NCBI GenBank assembly: GCA_003252395.1
Contig: QKEL01000010.1
Coordinates: 1-64,000, forward strand
Direction of reading: 5' to 3'
Source: Spirochaetales bacterium
GTDB taxonomy: Bacteria > Spirochaetota > Spirochaetia > Treponematales > Treponemataceae
Length of the DNA stretch: 64,000 nt
Each line of letters begins with the position of its first letter. Positions within the stretch are counted from its first letter, which is position 1. Below, one piece after another: positions 18,435 to 28,136 of the stretch. The notes under the pieces were generated by a model. It searched no databases and was not told where the DNA came from. It worked only from the letters and a program-made list of their open reading frames with translations. A program made the translations under genes and the position numbers.

Positions 18435-19751
18435 TTATAGCGAGGTCAGGGGGCTTTCCAACCGGTCCAGCTGGTCGCTGCCCTCAAGATACCAGTTGTC
18501 CGCGGCGTAGTCGCGGGCGGACATGCCCGTTTCGTCTATCGGCAAGATATCGGCGCCGGCGTCGAGCAGGGCCCTGATGAGGGAGTCGTCACCGTTATTC
18601 TCGCACGCGTAAATCAAGGCGGTTTTGCCAAGGTCGTCCACCGCGTTAACCTTCGCCCCGTCGGCTATCAGGGCCTTCGTTATTTCGAGCCGCCCGTATT
18701 GGGCCGCGAGCATGAGCGGGGTCACGGCGTCGTTTCCCCGAACGGAGGAATCGGCTCCGGCCTTTCGCAAAACGGGGTACAGCGAGTCCGCGTTTTCGTT
18801 GTAGAACGCGTACATCAGCGCCGAGTAACCGTAATCGTCGAGGTCGTTGACCTTCGCCCCGGAGGCCAGCAGAAGCTTCATAACCTCGGGGTCACCGTTG
18901 TTCGAGGCGGCGTACATGAGGGGCGTGGTCCCGTATTCGTCGCGGACGTTCGCCTTCGCGCCGGAGGAAAGGAGGGCCTGTATCGCCGCCAGCGGCAAGT
19001 CGGTCGAAACCGCGAACGCGAGGGGAGAGGTTCCGTCGGAATCCGCGGCGTTCACGTCTGCCCCCAAGGCGATAAGCCGCTTGATGAGGGCGGGGTCCGC
19101 CGAGGCGTTGCCGCATAGATAGGAAAGGACGGTCCGCCGGTATTCATCGGCCGTCCCGACCGTCCCCTTCACGTCGTTCAGGCGTTCCTTGAGGAGCCAC
19201 GAAAGCACGCTCAAGTCTTCGTTCCCGGCGGCGTACATAAGGACCGTGCGGCCGTCTTCGTCCCGGGTGGCAAGGCTCGCCCCCCGCTGCAGCAAAAAGG
19301 CCACGGTTTCCGCCGACGTGCCGTTTTGGCAGGCGAACATGAGGGCCGTTTCCCCCGCGAGATTCTTGGCCTCGATAGCGGAGCCCACGGAAAGCAGGTA
19401 TTCAAGCACGGCCTGTTCCCTATCGCTCGCGCATGCCGTCATGAGCAGGGTGTTCCCGGAGGAATCCACCTTATCGCCCATCGCCGCGCGAATTTCATCC
19501 AGGGAACCAGAGCGGATTATCTCAAAAACGGGGTCTTCTTCGTAATCGTCGTAGTCGTAATCGTCGTAGTCGTATTCGTCATAATCCCCCTCTTCGTATT
19601 CCTCGTCGTAATACTCGCCAGAGTCGTCGGAATCGTCATACTCGTATTCGTATTCTTCGTCGGCCTGATATTCCTCGGCGGCGCCTTCGGCGACCAGGGC
19701 GACCGGTGACAGGAAAAGGACAAAAAACAAGGCAAAAATGATCTTGTGCAT
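18435..19751 (-). CDS. Secreted/periplasmic ankyrin-repeat protein with acidic Tyr/Asp/Glu-rich linker
   Basis: Signal peptide MHKIIFALFFVLFLSPVALVA; low-complexity YQADEEYEYEYDDSDDSGEYYDEEYEEGDYDEYDYDDYDYDDYEED; about 9 ankyrin-like repeats. Confidence 0.87.
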   Translation of the reverse strand: MHKIIFALFFVLFLSPVALVAEGAAEEYQADEEYEYEYDDSDDSGEYYDEEYEEGDYDEYDYDDYDYDDYEEDPVFEIIRSGSLDEIRAAMGDKVDSSGNTLLMTACASDREQAVLEYLLSVGSAIEAKNLAGETALMFACQNGTSAETVAFLLQRGASLATRDEDGRTVLMYAAGNEDLSVLSWLLKERLNDVKGTVGTADEYRRTVLSYLCGNASADPALIKRLIALGADVNAADSDGTSPLAFAVSTDLPLAAIQALLSSGAKANVRDEYGTTPLMYAASNNGDPEVMKLLLASGAKVNDLDDYGYSALMYAFYNENADSLYPVLRKAGADSSVRGNDAVTPLMLAAQYGRLEITKALIADGAKVNAVDDLGKTALIYACENNGDDSLIRALLDAGADILPIDETGMSARDYAADNWYLEGSDQLDRLESPLTSL

Positions 19752-19824
19752 AGTGACTCCTGGGACAACTATACCCTGACCCGGTTTTTTTTTCATGTTT
19801 TTCGGATATTCCGGCTTCGAAAGC

Positions 19825-19853
19825 TTGACGGACCCCTCAATGTGTATTAATAC
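19825..19853 (+). promoter_or_regulatory. Near-consensus promoter of pdxR (TTGACG-17-TAATAC)
   Basis: TTGACG 19825-19830, 17 bp spacer, TAATAC 19848-19853; ATG at 19866. Confidence 0.75.
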
Positions 19854-19867
19854 CATATTAATACCAT
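19846..19867. promoter_or_regulatory. Tandem 11-bp direct repeat ATTAATACCAT x2, putative PdxR operator
   Basis: attaataccat at 19846-19856 and 19857-19867; overlaps -10 and start codon. Confidence 0.7.
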
Positions 19868-21377
19868 GGATATATCTGATATTTCGACGCACAATGCCGA
19901 TCAAACCCTTCCCCTTTATGCGCAAATCGCGAAGGAAATCAGGGCGGCCATTTCCTCGGGAGAGATTCCCCCGGGAACCCGACTGCCCGCGGTAACCGAC
20001 CTTGCCGAAACCAAGGGCGTAACCGCCGCCACCGTCCGGCGCGCCCTCAAAGACTTAACCGACGAAGGCCTTATCTATTCCCACGTCGGGCGGGGAACCT
20101 TCGTGACCGAACCGGCCACACGCGCGGCGGAACCCAGGCCCTCGGATAGGCCGCGCTCCAGCCGCGCGGAATCCGAACGGGATATCAGGGAATTGATGGC
20201 GCTGGCGAATCGGGAAGGGGTGATCGCCTTTACCCGGGGAATCGGCGACCCGGAAACCGTCCAAAAGGGAACCCTGACCCGGCTCGCCCACGAGGCCCTG
20301 GAAGGGGGCGAGGAAATGTTCCTGGATTACGGCGACCCCCGGGGGCTTTTACCCCTGCGTGAGGCCATAGCCAACCTATACCGCGAGCGCTCCCTGGCGA
20401 TCGGGCCGGAAAACGTACTCGTGACCAGCGGCTCCCAGCAGGCCCTCGCCCTCATCGCCCGCGAGGCCGCGGAAAAAGGCACGCCCGTGGCCTGCGAAAC
20501 GCCCTGCTACTCCGGCGTACTCAACGCCTTCGAGGCCTTTGCCGTACGCCCCGCCTTCGTGGAGCGCGACGCCCGGGGACCCCGCCCCGAACGATTGCCG
20601 GAAGGCGGCGTCCGCGGTTTCGCGGGGGGCGTCTTTTACCTATGCCCCATCCTCCATAATCCCATGGGTACGGACATCGCGCCGGACCGTCAGGCGCTCG
20701 TTGTCGAATGGGCGCGACGGACGGGCAGCGTTATCCTGGCCGACGAAATTTTCCGAGACCTCCATTTCGGCCCCGAGGCGCCGGCTTCCTTCCTCGCGAG
20801 CCTCGGCACGGAACGCTCCATCGTCCTCGGATCCCTCTCAAAGTCGTTTATCTCCGGCCTGCGGGTCGGCTGGCTCATCGCCTCGGAAGAACGGATACGC
20901 AGCCTCACGGCGGTGAAGAAGGCCATGGACCTGGGCTGCCCGCCCCTCATGCAGGGAATCGCACGGGTTTTCCTGGAAGACGAATCGGGCTACCGCGCCC
21001 ACGGCGCGCTGGTCCGCGAGCACTACCGGATCCGTCGGGACGCCGTCCTTTCGGCACTCGACCGCCATATGCCCGAGGGCGTGGCATGGACCCGGCCGGC
21101 AGGGGGCTTCCAGCTCTGGCTCAGCCTGCCGCCGGGCTATTCCGCGGTGGAACTCTTGGTCCGGGCCGTGGAAGCCGGGGTTTCCTTTCTTCCCGGCGCG
21201 CTGCAGTGGACGGGAAACCCTTCGGGCGAAGACTATTCGGCCTCCCTCAGGCTCTGCTACGGCTCCCTTAAGCCGGAAGAGATCGAGGAAGGTATCGCGC
21301 GGCTCGCTCGGGCGACCAGGGCCTATTTAGCGGAATCGTCCGCCCGCCCCGACTATTCGGGATTGGGCGATTTTTAG
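19866..21377 (+). CDS. pdxR: MocR/PdxR-type regulator (GntR HTH + class I aminotransferase domain)
   Basis: [56 protein letters not shown] fold with ILADEIFRD and [15 protein letters not shown]; upstream of pdxST. Confidence 0.88.
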   Translation: MDISDISTHNADQTLPLYAQIAKEIRAAISSGEIPPGTRLPAVTDLAETKGVTAATVRRALKDLTDEGLIYSHVGRGTFVTEPATRAAEPRPSDRPRSSRAESERDIRELMALANREGVIAFTRGIGDPETVQKGTLTRLAHEALEGGEEMFLDYGDPRGLLPLREAIANLYRERSLAIGPENVLVTSGSQQALALIAREAAEKGTPVACETPCYSGVLNAFEAFAVRPAFVERDARGPRPERLPEGGVRGFAGGVFYLCPILHNPMGTDIAPDRQALVVEWARRTGSVILADEIFRDLHFGPEAPASFLASLGTERSIVLGSLSKSFISGLRVGWLIASEERIRSLTAVKKAMDLGCPPLMQGIARVFLEDESGYRAHGALVREHYRIRRDAVLSALDRHMPEGVAWTRPAGGFQLWLSLPPGYSAVELLVRAVEAGVSFLPGALQWTGNPSGEDYSASLRLCYGSLKPEEIEEGIARLARATRAYLAESSARPDYSGLGDF

Positions 21378-21417
21378 GAATCGGCGCGAGGAAACAAGGC
21401 GCGCAAGGGAGAACGAC

Positions 21418-22302
21418 ATGAACGAAAAAGAACGATTCGCCGTGAAAATCGGCTTGGCGGAAATGCTCAAGGGCGGGGTCATTATGGACGTAACCAACGC
21501 CGAGCAGGCGAAGATCGCCGAGCAGGCCGGCGCCGCCGCGGTCATGGCCCTGGAGCGAATCCCCTCGGATATCCGGCGCGACGGCGGCGTTTCACGCATG
21601 AGCGACCCGAAGATGATCGCGGAGATACAAAAGGCGGTGTCTATCCCCGTTATGGCGAAATGCAGGATCGGCCATTTCGTGGAAGCCCAGATCCTCGAGG
21701 CCCTCGAGATAGACTTTATAGACGAAAGCGAGGTGCTCACCCCGGCCGACGAGGAATTCCACATCAACAAGCACGGCTTCACGGTGCCCTTCGTCTGCGG
21801 CTGCCGGAACCTGGGCGAGGCGCTGCGCCGCATCGGGGAGGGCGCCGCGATGATCCGCACCAAGGGCGAGGCCGGCACCGGCAACGTGGTCGAGGCGGTG
21901 CGCCACATGCGGCAGCTCATGGCGGACATTCGCCGCGTCAGGGGCATGGACGAGGCGGAGCTCATGACCGCCGCCAAGGAACTCCAGGCGCCCTACGAAC
22001 TCGTGCTCGAAACCCGCCGGCTCGGCAAGCTTCCCGTGCCCAATTTCGCCGCGGGGGGCGTAGCCACCCCGGCCGACGCCGCCCTCATGATGCACCTGGG
22101 CGCCGAAACGGTCTTCGTCGGCTCCGGCATCTTCAAAAGCCAGGACCCCGAAGCCCGCGCCCGGGCCATCGTCAAGGCGGTGACCCATTACCGCGACCCC
22201 GCCGTGCTCCTGGAAGTTTCCACGGGCCTGGCGCCGGCCATGGAAGGGATCGACATAACCAAGCTCGCCGAGAGCGAAAAACTCGCGGGCCGGGGCTGGT
22301 AA
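21418..22302 (+). CDS. pdxS: Pyridoxal 5'-phosphate synthase lyase subunit PdxS
   Basis: [81 protein letters not shown]. Confidence 0.97.
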   Translation: MNEKERFAVKIGLAEMLKGGVIMDVTNAEQAKIAEQAGAAAVMALERIPSDIRRDGGVSRMSDPKMIAEIQKAVSIPVMAKCRIGHFVEAQILEALEIDFIDESEVLTPADEEFHINKHGFTVPFVCGCRNLGEALRRIGEGAAMIRTKGEAGTGNVVEAVRHMRQLMADIRRVRGMDEAELMTAAKELQAPYELVLETRRLGKLPVPNFAAGGVATPADAALMMHLGAETVFVGSGIFKSQDPEARARAIVKAVTHYRDPAVLLEVSTGLAPAMEGIDITKLAESEKLAGRGW

Positions 22303-22340
22303 GGGCAAACGGCAGATAGCAACATTAGGAGTTCCGCATT

Positions 22341-22997
22341 ATGAAACCCATCGTCGGCGTGCTTGCCCTGCAGGGCGGTTTCGCGAAACACGGCGCGGTA
22401 CTGGAAAGCCTCGGCGCCCGCGCCATTGAGGTGAGGACCGTCACCGATCTCGGTCGCTGCGACGCCCTGGTCATTCCCGGGGGGGAATCCACGGTGCTCA
22501 CGAAGCACCTTATGGGGCCCGATAGCGGCCCGGCCTTCGGAACGCCCTGGGAGCCGCTGCCGCTGTGGCACGCGATACGCGCCTTCGCCGATCCGGTGCA
22601 CGGCGCGGGAAAGCCGGTCCTCGGCACCTGCGCAGGGCTCATTATGCTCTCCCGGGATTGCGGCGACGCGCGGGTGCGCCCCTTTAACCTCCTTCCCCTC
22701 TCCGTTGAGCGCAACGCCTTCGGAAGGCAGACGGAATCCTTTATCGCGCCCGTAACCCTTACCCTCGAAGGCGAAGATACGCCGACCGAGCCGTACCGGG
22801 CGGTCTTTATCCGCGCGCCGAGAATACGCCAGCGCGGCGAAGAGGTGGGCGTCCTCGCCACGCTCGACGGCCCACAACACGAGACGGAACCGGTCATGGT
22901 TCGCCTCGGGAACGTGATAGGGCTCACCTTCCATCCGGAGCTAACGCCCGAAGACCCGAGGATTCACCGGTATTTTTTGGGCTTGATACGGAATTAA
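22341..22997 (+). CDS. pdxT: Pyridoxal 5'-phosphate synthase glutaminase subunit PdxT
   Basis: VGVLALQGGFAKHGAVLESLGA, LVIPGGESTV, PVLGTCAGLIML, LTFHPELT. Confidence 0.95.
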   Translation: MKPIVGVLALQGGFAKHGAVLESLGARAIEVRTVTDLGRCDALVIPGGESTVLTKHLMGPDSGPAFGTPWEPLPLWHAIRAFADPVHGAGKPVLGTCAGLIMLSRDCGDARVRPFNLLPLSVERNAFGRQTESFIAPVTLTLEGEDTPTEPYRAVFIRAPRIRQRGEEVGVLATLDGPQHETEPVMVRLGNVIGLTFHPELTPEDPRIHRYFLGLIRN

Positions 22998-23043
22998 GGA
23001 AGGCACGCGCCATGCCGGGACGTTTTTGTCGTATATTTGAGTC

Positions 23044-23346
23044 ATGTACACCGCAACCATGAGATATACCTTTACGGAACGGGGCTTCGAGGACGGCTGC
23101 GCCCTCTGGAAGACCCTGGTCTTGGAACGGGCGAAAACCGCCCCCGGCATGGTGAGAATGCAATTCCTCACCGCGAAACCCATCGCCTTGGCCATCGGCA
23201 CCTGGCGCGCGAAAGCCGACGCCGAGGCGTTCATGAGAACGGGGGTTTTCAAGGAATTAACGGCGACGCTCGGCCCCCTTCTCGAAAGCCAACCCGTACC
23301 GGAATTGTGGGAATTGTCGGCCTTCGCCGAAGGCGAGCGGACCTAA
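23044..23346 (+). CDS. Small hypothetical protein, possibly ABM-like dimeric alpha/beta barrel
   Basis: 100-aa ORF MYTATMRYTFTERGFEDGCALWKTLVLERAKTAPGMVRMQF...; fold guess only. Confidence 0.55.
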   Translation: MYTATMRYTFTERGFEDGCALWKTLVLERAKTAPGMVRMQFLTAKPIALAIGTWRAKADAEAFMRTGVFKELTATLGPLLESQPVPELWELSAFAEGERT

Positions 23347-23466
23347 GGGGACGACCGTTTTCCGACGCCCGGGGGAATACCGGGCGAAGGCGCTCCCTCA
23401 GGCTATTTGACAGGGGCCAATCGCCAATCTATCCTTAAGCTATACTAAAAAAACGGGGGTTCTTTC

Positions 23467-24216
23467 GTGAAACCGTCGGGTATTCTTGGGGCCTTGGCGA
23501 TCGGCGCCCTATTCGCGTTCTCGGCTCACGCCCAGGCAGAAAGCGTCTTGATGGTTACCATGGAGTGGCCACCCTTTCGCGTTGCCGGCGAACAAGGGGG
23601 CGGATGGTCGGGAATCGATATCGACTTGATGCGCGAGGTATCGCGGCGCGCCGGCATCGAGACGGTCATTACCGAAGCGCCCTGGAGCCGATGCCTCGAA
23701 ATGATACGGCTCGGCCATGCCGACCTCATGACCGGCGTGGCGTGGACGGCCGAACGGGCCGCCGGGATGACCTACGTGCCCACGAGTTACGCCTCCGTCC
23801 AACCCGTTTTTTACGCCCGTTCCGGCAACGGGGCCCACGTGAGCTCCTATGAAAGCCTCTACGGGAAGGCTATCGGGAATTCGGTCAATACCGCCTATTT
23901 CGACCGGTTCAACGGCGACGAGGCCCTGACGAAAATACCCCTTAAGGACGAAATGACCAAGCTGAAAATGCTCACCCTCGGCAGGATTGACCTGGCAATC
24001 GGGACCGACCCCAATTTCAGTTGGTATATCGAGCGGTTCGGCATGAAAGGGCTCGTGGAACCCACGGCCTGGCAACCCGCCGAGAAAACGCCCCTCTACA
24101 TCGTCGTGTCCCCGGCGAGCAAAATACCGAACCTGGCGGCGCGCCTGGACGAAGCCCTTCGGTCCATGATCGAGGACGGCTCCCTGGCCGGAATCCAAAA
24201 CGGATACCCAAAATGA
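23467..24216 (+). CDS. Periplasmic amino-acid-type substrate-binding protein (SBP_bac_3)
   Basis: Signal peptide; VLMVTMEWPPFRVAGEQGGGWSGIDIDLMREVSRRAGIETVI; no adjacent transporter genes; coupled to HK by ATGA. Confidence 0.85.
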   Translation: MKPSGILGALAIGALFAFSAHAQAESVLMVTMEWPPFRVAGEQGGGWSGIDIDLMREVSRRAGIETVITEAPWSRCLEMIRLGHADLMTGVAWTAERAAGMTYVPTSYASVQPVFYARSGNGAHVSSYESLYGKAIGNSVNTAYFDRFNGDEALTKIPLKDEMTKLKMLTLGRIDLAIGTDPNFSWYIERFGMKGLVEPTAWQPAEKTPLYIVVSPASKIPNLAARLDEALRSMIEDGSLAGIQNGYPK

Positions 24217-25964
24217 CCGCGGCCCCGTCCCCCGTTTCGGGGTCCCGTATTGGCTTGCTCGGCGAGATCGGGTTTCTCATGGTCTCCCTCACCGCCGTCT
24301 TCGTTATCCTCGTGGAAAGCCTTTCCCTGCTCGCCATAACCCGCGCCGCGACCGACGACCTGAAACGGGAAGCGGCGCGCACCACGGAGGAAACCGTGGC
24401 CATCCTCGAGGTACCCCTTTTCATTCTGGACCTGGACCAGTGCAGGCGGATCGGCATGACCCTGCTCGCGTCCGGAAGGATCTCCGGGATCAAAATCGAG
24501 TCTTCCTATTCCGAGGTGATTCTGGACGTTCCCGACACGGATCCCGACGCGTCCATTCAGAGCACCGCGGGAGAAATCGTCCGGGACGGTTACGTGCTGG
24601 GCACCTACCGGCTTGACTTTAGCGACAAGCAATTGCGCGACCTGACCGCGAAGATCATGAACGTCATCTTCTGGGTAATACTGACCGTGATCGTTTCAAT
24701 CGTGCTGGCCATACGGTTTATCCTCATCAAGGGCTTCAATCGGGCCTTCTCGCCCATAAACGCGGCGCTGAGCCGAATCGAAAGGGGCGATTACGCCGCC
24801 CGCATCCCCCGGAGCAGATACGGCGACATCGACCGGATTATCGGCAACATCAACAGCATGGCCAACGAGATAGAGCGCCACAGCAACGCCCTCAACCTCG
24901 CGAACCAAAACCTCGAGCTCAAGGTGGAAGAACGAACCAAGGCCTTGCGCGATTCCCTGGACGAATTGGAAAAAACGCAAAACCGCCTGGTCCATTCGGA
25001 AAAGATGTCGGCCCTGGGCGGCCTTTCCGCGGGCATAGCGCACGAGTTGAACACGCCCTTGGGGGCGATTCTCTCGTCGAACCGCCAAATCCTGGACTTC
25101 TTCGACCGCTCCTTGCACGAGACCCTGAACCTCTACGCCGAACTGGACCCGCAGGGACGGGAACGGTTTATCGAACTCCTCCGCCTGAGCAGGGATACCG
25201 CGTCGCGACAGGACCTTTCCCTGTCCACGCGCAAGCAACGCAAACTCGTAGAAGACGAGCTGAGGGAAAACGGGGTGTCGGAACCGGAAGAACTCGCCGA
25301 GCTGATCGTGGAGCTGGGACTCCGCGAGGCCCTGGGCCAATTCCGCGGCTGGCTCGGCGAAGACGGGGCGCCGGCGCTGCTTCGGGCCGTCGGCCCGGTT
25401 ACCCAGACGAGGCGCATGGCGGAAATTATCGAGTTGGCGGGCAACAAGTCCGCCAACGTGGTGGCCGCGCTCCGTTCCTATCTCGCCCCGGACGATTCGA
25501 AGATGCCGGATTACCTTGACGTTGAAGACGGCATCGAAAAAGTGCTCGTGCTCATGCAAAACATGGTGAAACACGGGATAGCCCTCACTCGCGACTATGC
25601 GGGGGTCGAGGTCAAGGGTTCGCCCGAGAAACTGGGGCAGGTTTGGCTCAACCTGATCCGAAACGCGGTACAGGCCATGGACTACAAGGGAAGCCTTACC
25701 ATCGCCACGGCCTGCGACGAGGCGGGCCTGGTATCGGTGCGCGTAACCGATACCGGACCGGGTATCGCGCCCGATATCGCGGACAGGATATTCGAGCCCT
25801 TCTTTTCCACGAAAAAAAGCGGCGAGGGAATGGGTATCGGGCTGGACGTATGCAAGAGGATCGTGGAAGGCCACGGCGGAACGATCGCGTTCGAGAGCGC
25901 GCCGGGCCGCACGGTATTCACGGTCACCTTGCCGGAAGGAAGAAAGAAGGGGGAAAGGCCATGA
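24213..25964 (+). CDS. Membrane sensor histidine kinase (HAMP, HisKA-like with large insertion, HATPase)
   Basis: HAMP-like region near aa 160-220; KMSALGGLSAGIAHELNTPLGAILSSN H-box; VWLNLIRNAVQAM N box; DTGPGIAPDIADRIFEPFFSTKKSGEGMGIGLDVCKRI. Confidence 0.9.
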   Translation: MTAAPSPVSGSRIGLLGEIGFLMVSLTAVFVILVESLSLLAITRAATDDLKREAARTTEETVAILEVPLFILDLDQCRRIGMTLLASGRISGIKIESSYSEVILDVPDTDPDASIQSTAGEIVRDGYVLGTYRLDFSDKQLRDLTAKIMNVIFWVILTVIVSIVLAIRFILIKGFNRAFSPINAALSRIERGDYAARIPRSRYGDIDRIIGNINSMANEIERHSNALNLANQNLELKVEERTKALRDSLDELEKTQNRLVHSEKMSALGGLSAGIAHELNTPLGAILSSNRQILDFFDRSLHETLNLYAELDPQGRERFIELLRLSRDTASRQDLSLSTRKQRKLVEDELRENGVSEPEELAELIVELGLREALGQFRGWLGEDGAPALLRAVGPVTQTRRMAEIIELAGNKSANVVAALRSYLAPDDSKMPDYLDVEDGIEKVLVLMQNMVKHGIALTRDYAGVEVKGSPEKLGQVWLNLIRNAVQAMDYKGSLTIATACDEAGLVSVRVTDTGPGIAPDIADRIFEPFFSTKKSGEGMGIGLDVCKRIVEGHGGTIAFESAPGRTVFTVTLPEGRKKGERP

Positions 25965-26362
25965 CCGAACGCGCGAAGAGGGCAATCCTCTGCGTCGACG
26001 ACGAACCGTTAATCCTGATATCCCTGATCCAGGAGCTGAAAGGCGCCTTTAAGGACAGTTTCGTGTATGAGCAGGCCCTCAACGCCGAAATGGCCCTGGA
26101 AACCGTCGCGGAACTGGAACAGGAGGGAATTCGGCTGGTCTTGGTTCTCTCGGACTGGCTCATGCCCGGCATGAAGGGCGACGAGTTTCTGGACCGGATT
26201 TCGCGCGAGCACCCGACGATTAAAACCGTCATGATAACGGGGCACGCCGACGGGAACGCCGTCGCGCGTATCGGCCACATCGATTCCGTCCAGGCGATTC
26301 TCCAAAAGCCCTGGGACCCCGACGAACTCATCGCCATTATCCGCGCGGCCCTGCCCGACTAG
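25961..26362 (+). CDS. Single-domain response regulator (REC only)
   Basis: AILCVDDEPLILISLIQEL, VLSDWLMPGMKGDEFL, MITGHAD, LQKPWDPDEL; ATGA-coupled to HK. Confidence 0.9.
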   Translation: MTERAKRAILCVDDEPLILISLIQELKGAFKDSFVYEQALNAEMALETVAELEQEGIRLVLVLSDWLMPGMKGDEFLDRISREHPTIKTVMITGHADGNAVARIGHIDSVQAILQKPWDPDELIAIIRAALPD

Positions 26363-26383
26363 GAGCGGGCGGAGCGCGACGGA

Positions 26384-27364
26384 TCAGCGCAGGACGTGCG
26401 AGAAAATGACGGCGGCGCGATAGAACGCGCGTCGGTAGGGATTTCCGTCCACTAGGCGCCGGTAGCGGTAAAAGTCGGCCTCTGACGTATCCACGGTAAA
26501 GGTGCGCAGTTCGCGCCACTGCGCCAGCAAGGTCAGCGAGGTGAGCGCGTTTCCGCGGTAGTCCCTGCGGAAGCCGAAGTTCACGATGGGGCCCCAGGTC
26601 CAAATCGGCACCGACTCGCCCCAGTAATCGCCCCCGGACGTGCCGTACAGCCTGGTCCGGTTTTCGACGAGCAAGCCGACCAGGTCCGGGCCTACGGGCA
26701 TCCGGTAACCGGCGAAGTAATTGCCGGTATACGACCACCCGTTCAGGTTCTCCCCTTCGTCCGCCTCCCAAAGCCAGGATTCCCCCGCGGACGCGCCGGT
26801 GAAGGCGCCGTACGTGAAGCCTTGATAGGTTTGCACCACCACATGGTTCCATTCGCCCGGCACGATGGCCGCGAAATCGAACTGGAACGTGCCGCCGCCC
26901 TTCCAATACCAGACCGCGCCGCCCAAGGATTCGTCTTCCAGGTCGCGCTCGCCGGTATAGGTCCCGTCAGGGGCGGTTTTGCCCGCGTTCATCCGCAAGC
27001 CGTCGGCTATCGGAATGTTCCAGCCGGTACCGATGCCCGCGCCCGACGACAGGCTCAAAAAGGCCACGGGAGTCAGGGTGGCCAAAAAGGTTCCGTTAAC
27101 GGAAACGGGGGACAATTCCCCGGCGATGTCCAGGCGAAGATTGTTGCCCTCGGTCAGCGGCCCGTCGCCCGCGAACAACGGGAAGGAGACGGATTCCGTA
27201 AGGGTCAATTTCGTTTCCAACGTGCTGGCGAACACGAAGGAAACGGAGGTGGAGTCGGTTACGCCCTCCGTCAGGGCGGAGACGGGCAGGGCCGCCAGGG
27301 AGCAAAGCGCGACGCAGAACGCGGCGAGCGCGCCGCGGGGCGAAAGCGACTGGTAAATCCGCAT
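26384..27364 (-). CDS. Secreted/outer-membrane-like hypothetical protein
   Basis: Signal peptide; alternating aromatic/hydrophobic strands (YFAGYRMPVGPDLVGLLVENRTRLYG, PIWTWGPIVNFGFRRDYRGNALTSLTLLAQW). Confidence 0.6.
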   Translation of the reverse strand: MRIYQSLSPRGALAAFCVALCSLAALPVSALTEGVTDSTSVSFVFASTLETKLTLTESVSFPLFAGDGPLTEGNNLRLDIAGELSPVSVNGTFLATLTPVAFLSLSSGAGIGTGWNIPIADGLRMNAGKTAPDGTYTGERDLEDESLGGAVWYWKGGGTFQFDFAAIVPGEWNHVVVQTYQGFTYGAFTGASAGESWLWEADEGENLNGWSYTGNYFAGYRMPVGPDLVGLLVENRTRLYGTSGGDYWGESVPIWTWGPIVNFGFRRDYRGNALTSLTLLAQWRELRTFTVDTSEADFYRYRRLVDGNPYRRAFYRAAVIFSHVLR

Positions 27365-28071
27365 CAATGTACCTCCAGGGTGATTTTTTCGGCGATTTCC
27401 AAAGCGGTGGTAAAGCCCTCGAGCGACGGAACGACCTCGCCGGACGAACCGTCCGGCGACCCGTGACCGACCGGCTTCAGGGTCAGGGTTTCCGGGTTTC
27501 CGAAGACAAAGCAGGCTTCGTATACCAGCGAGGGTTGGCCGTTCACCCCGGTATCCGCCTTTTTCCAGCGCTCATTGTAGTCATAGCTATGGTTTATCTC
27601 GAAGCGCGCTACGTATTCCCGTCCGGCTTTCAGGGATCCGCCGGGAACGGTAGCCGCGGCGCCCGCGGCGGACGACGCCGCGGAAATCGCGTCGAGGGAC
27701 GAAAGCGCGCCCGCGGCGTGGTACCACACCGGAACCGATTCCGGTCGGCCTTCGGCGGGAGAGCCGAGCCAGCCGCCCTTGCCGGCCTTCCCGCTCACGA
27801 GGAGGGTCGCGACGTATTCCCCGTCGGTGGTTTCGATCCAGCCTGCGTAGGAAGGCGATACCGCGGCGAACAGCATTATGCGGTGGGTCCATCGCGGGCC
27901 CGGTTCCACCGATAGCGCGAGGGTTCCCGGGGCCGCGGAGGATTCGACCGAGCCTGAGCCCGCGCTTCCCGAAGACCGAGTCGGCTCAGGCGACGCGCAG
28001 GCCGAAATAAGGAAAACGGCGAGGGCAACCGAGAGGGCGGATTGCCCCCGATAAGACGTAAACACTGCCAT
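27364..28071 (-). CDS. Lipoprotein with DUF2271-like domain
   Basis: Lipobox LISACAS; WIETTDGEYVATLLVSGKAGKGGW, VWYHAAG, EYVARFEINHSYDYNERW; start set at 28071. Confidence 0.65.
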   Translation of the reverse strand: MAVFTSYRGQSALSVALAVFLISACASPEPTRSSGSAGSGSVESSAAPGTLALSVEPGPRWTHRIMLFAAVSPSYAGWIETTDGEYVATLLVSGKAGKGGWLGSPAEGRPESVPVWYHAAGALSSLDAISAASSAAGAAATVPGGSLKAGREYVARFEINHSYDYNERWKKADTGVNGQPSLVYEACFVFGNPETLTLKPVGHGSPDGSSGEVVPSLEGFTTALEIAEKITLEVH

Positions 28072-28136
28072 GTCATTCGCTCCAATTACCGTCATTATAC
28101 TCCCGAAAGCCGGTTCCCCGGTACGGGATTCCAGAA

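Noticed and set aside
19540-19670. Repetitive gtcgtaatc/gtcgtattc DNA as a CRISPR or intergenic repeat array
   Set aside because: Lies in frame inside the ankyrin gene and encodes an acidic D/E/Y linker; no spacer-repeat structure
23340-23466. cgcccgggggaataccgggcg hairpin as an ncRNA or riboswitch
   Set aside because: Short hairpin without a conserved riboswitch pattern that I can recognise; not enough support
24696-25985. 429-aa minus-strand ORF opposite the histidine kinase
   Set aside because: Shadow ORF with no motif; covered by clear HK/REC genes
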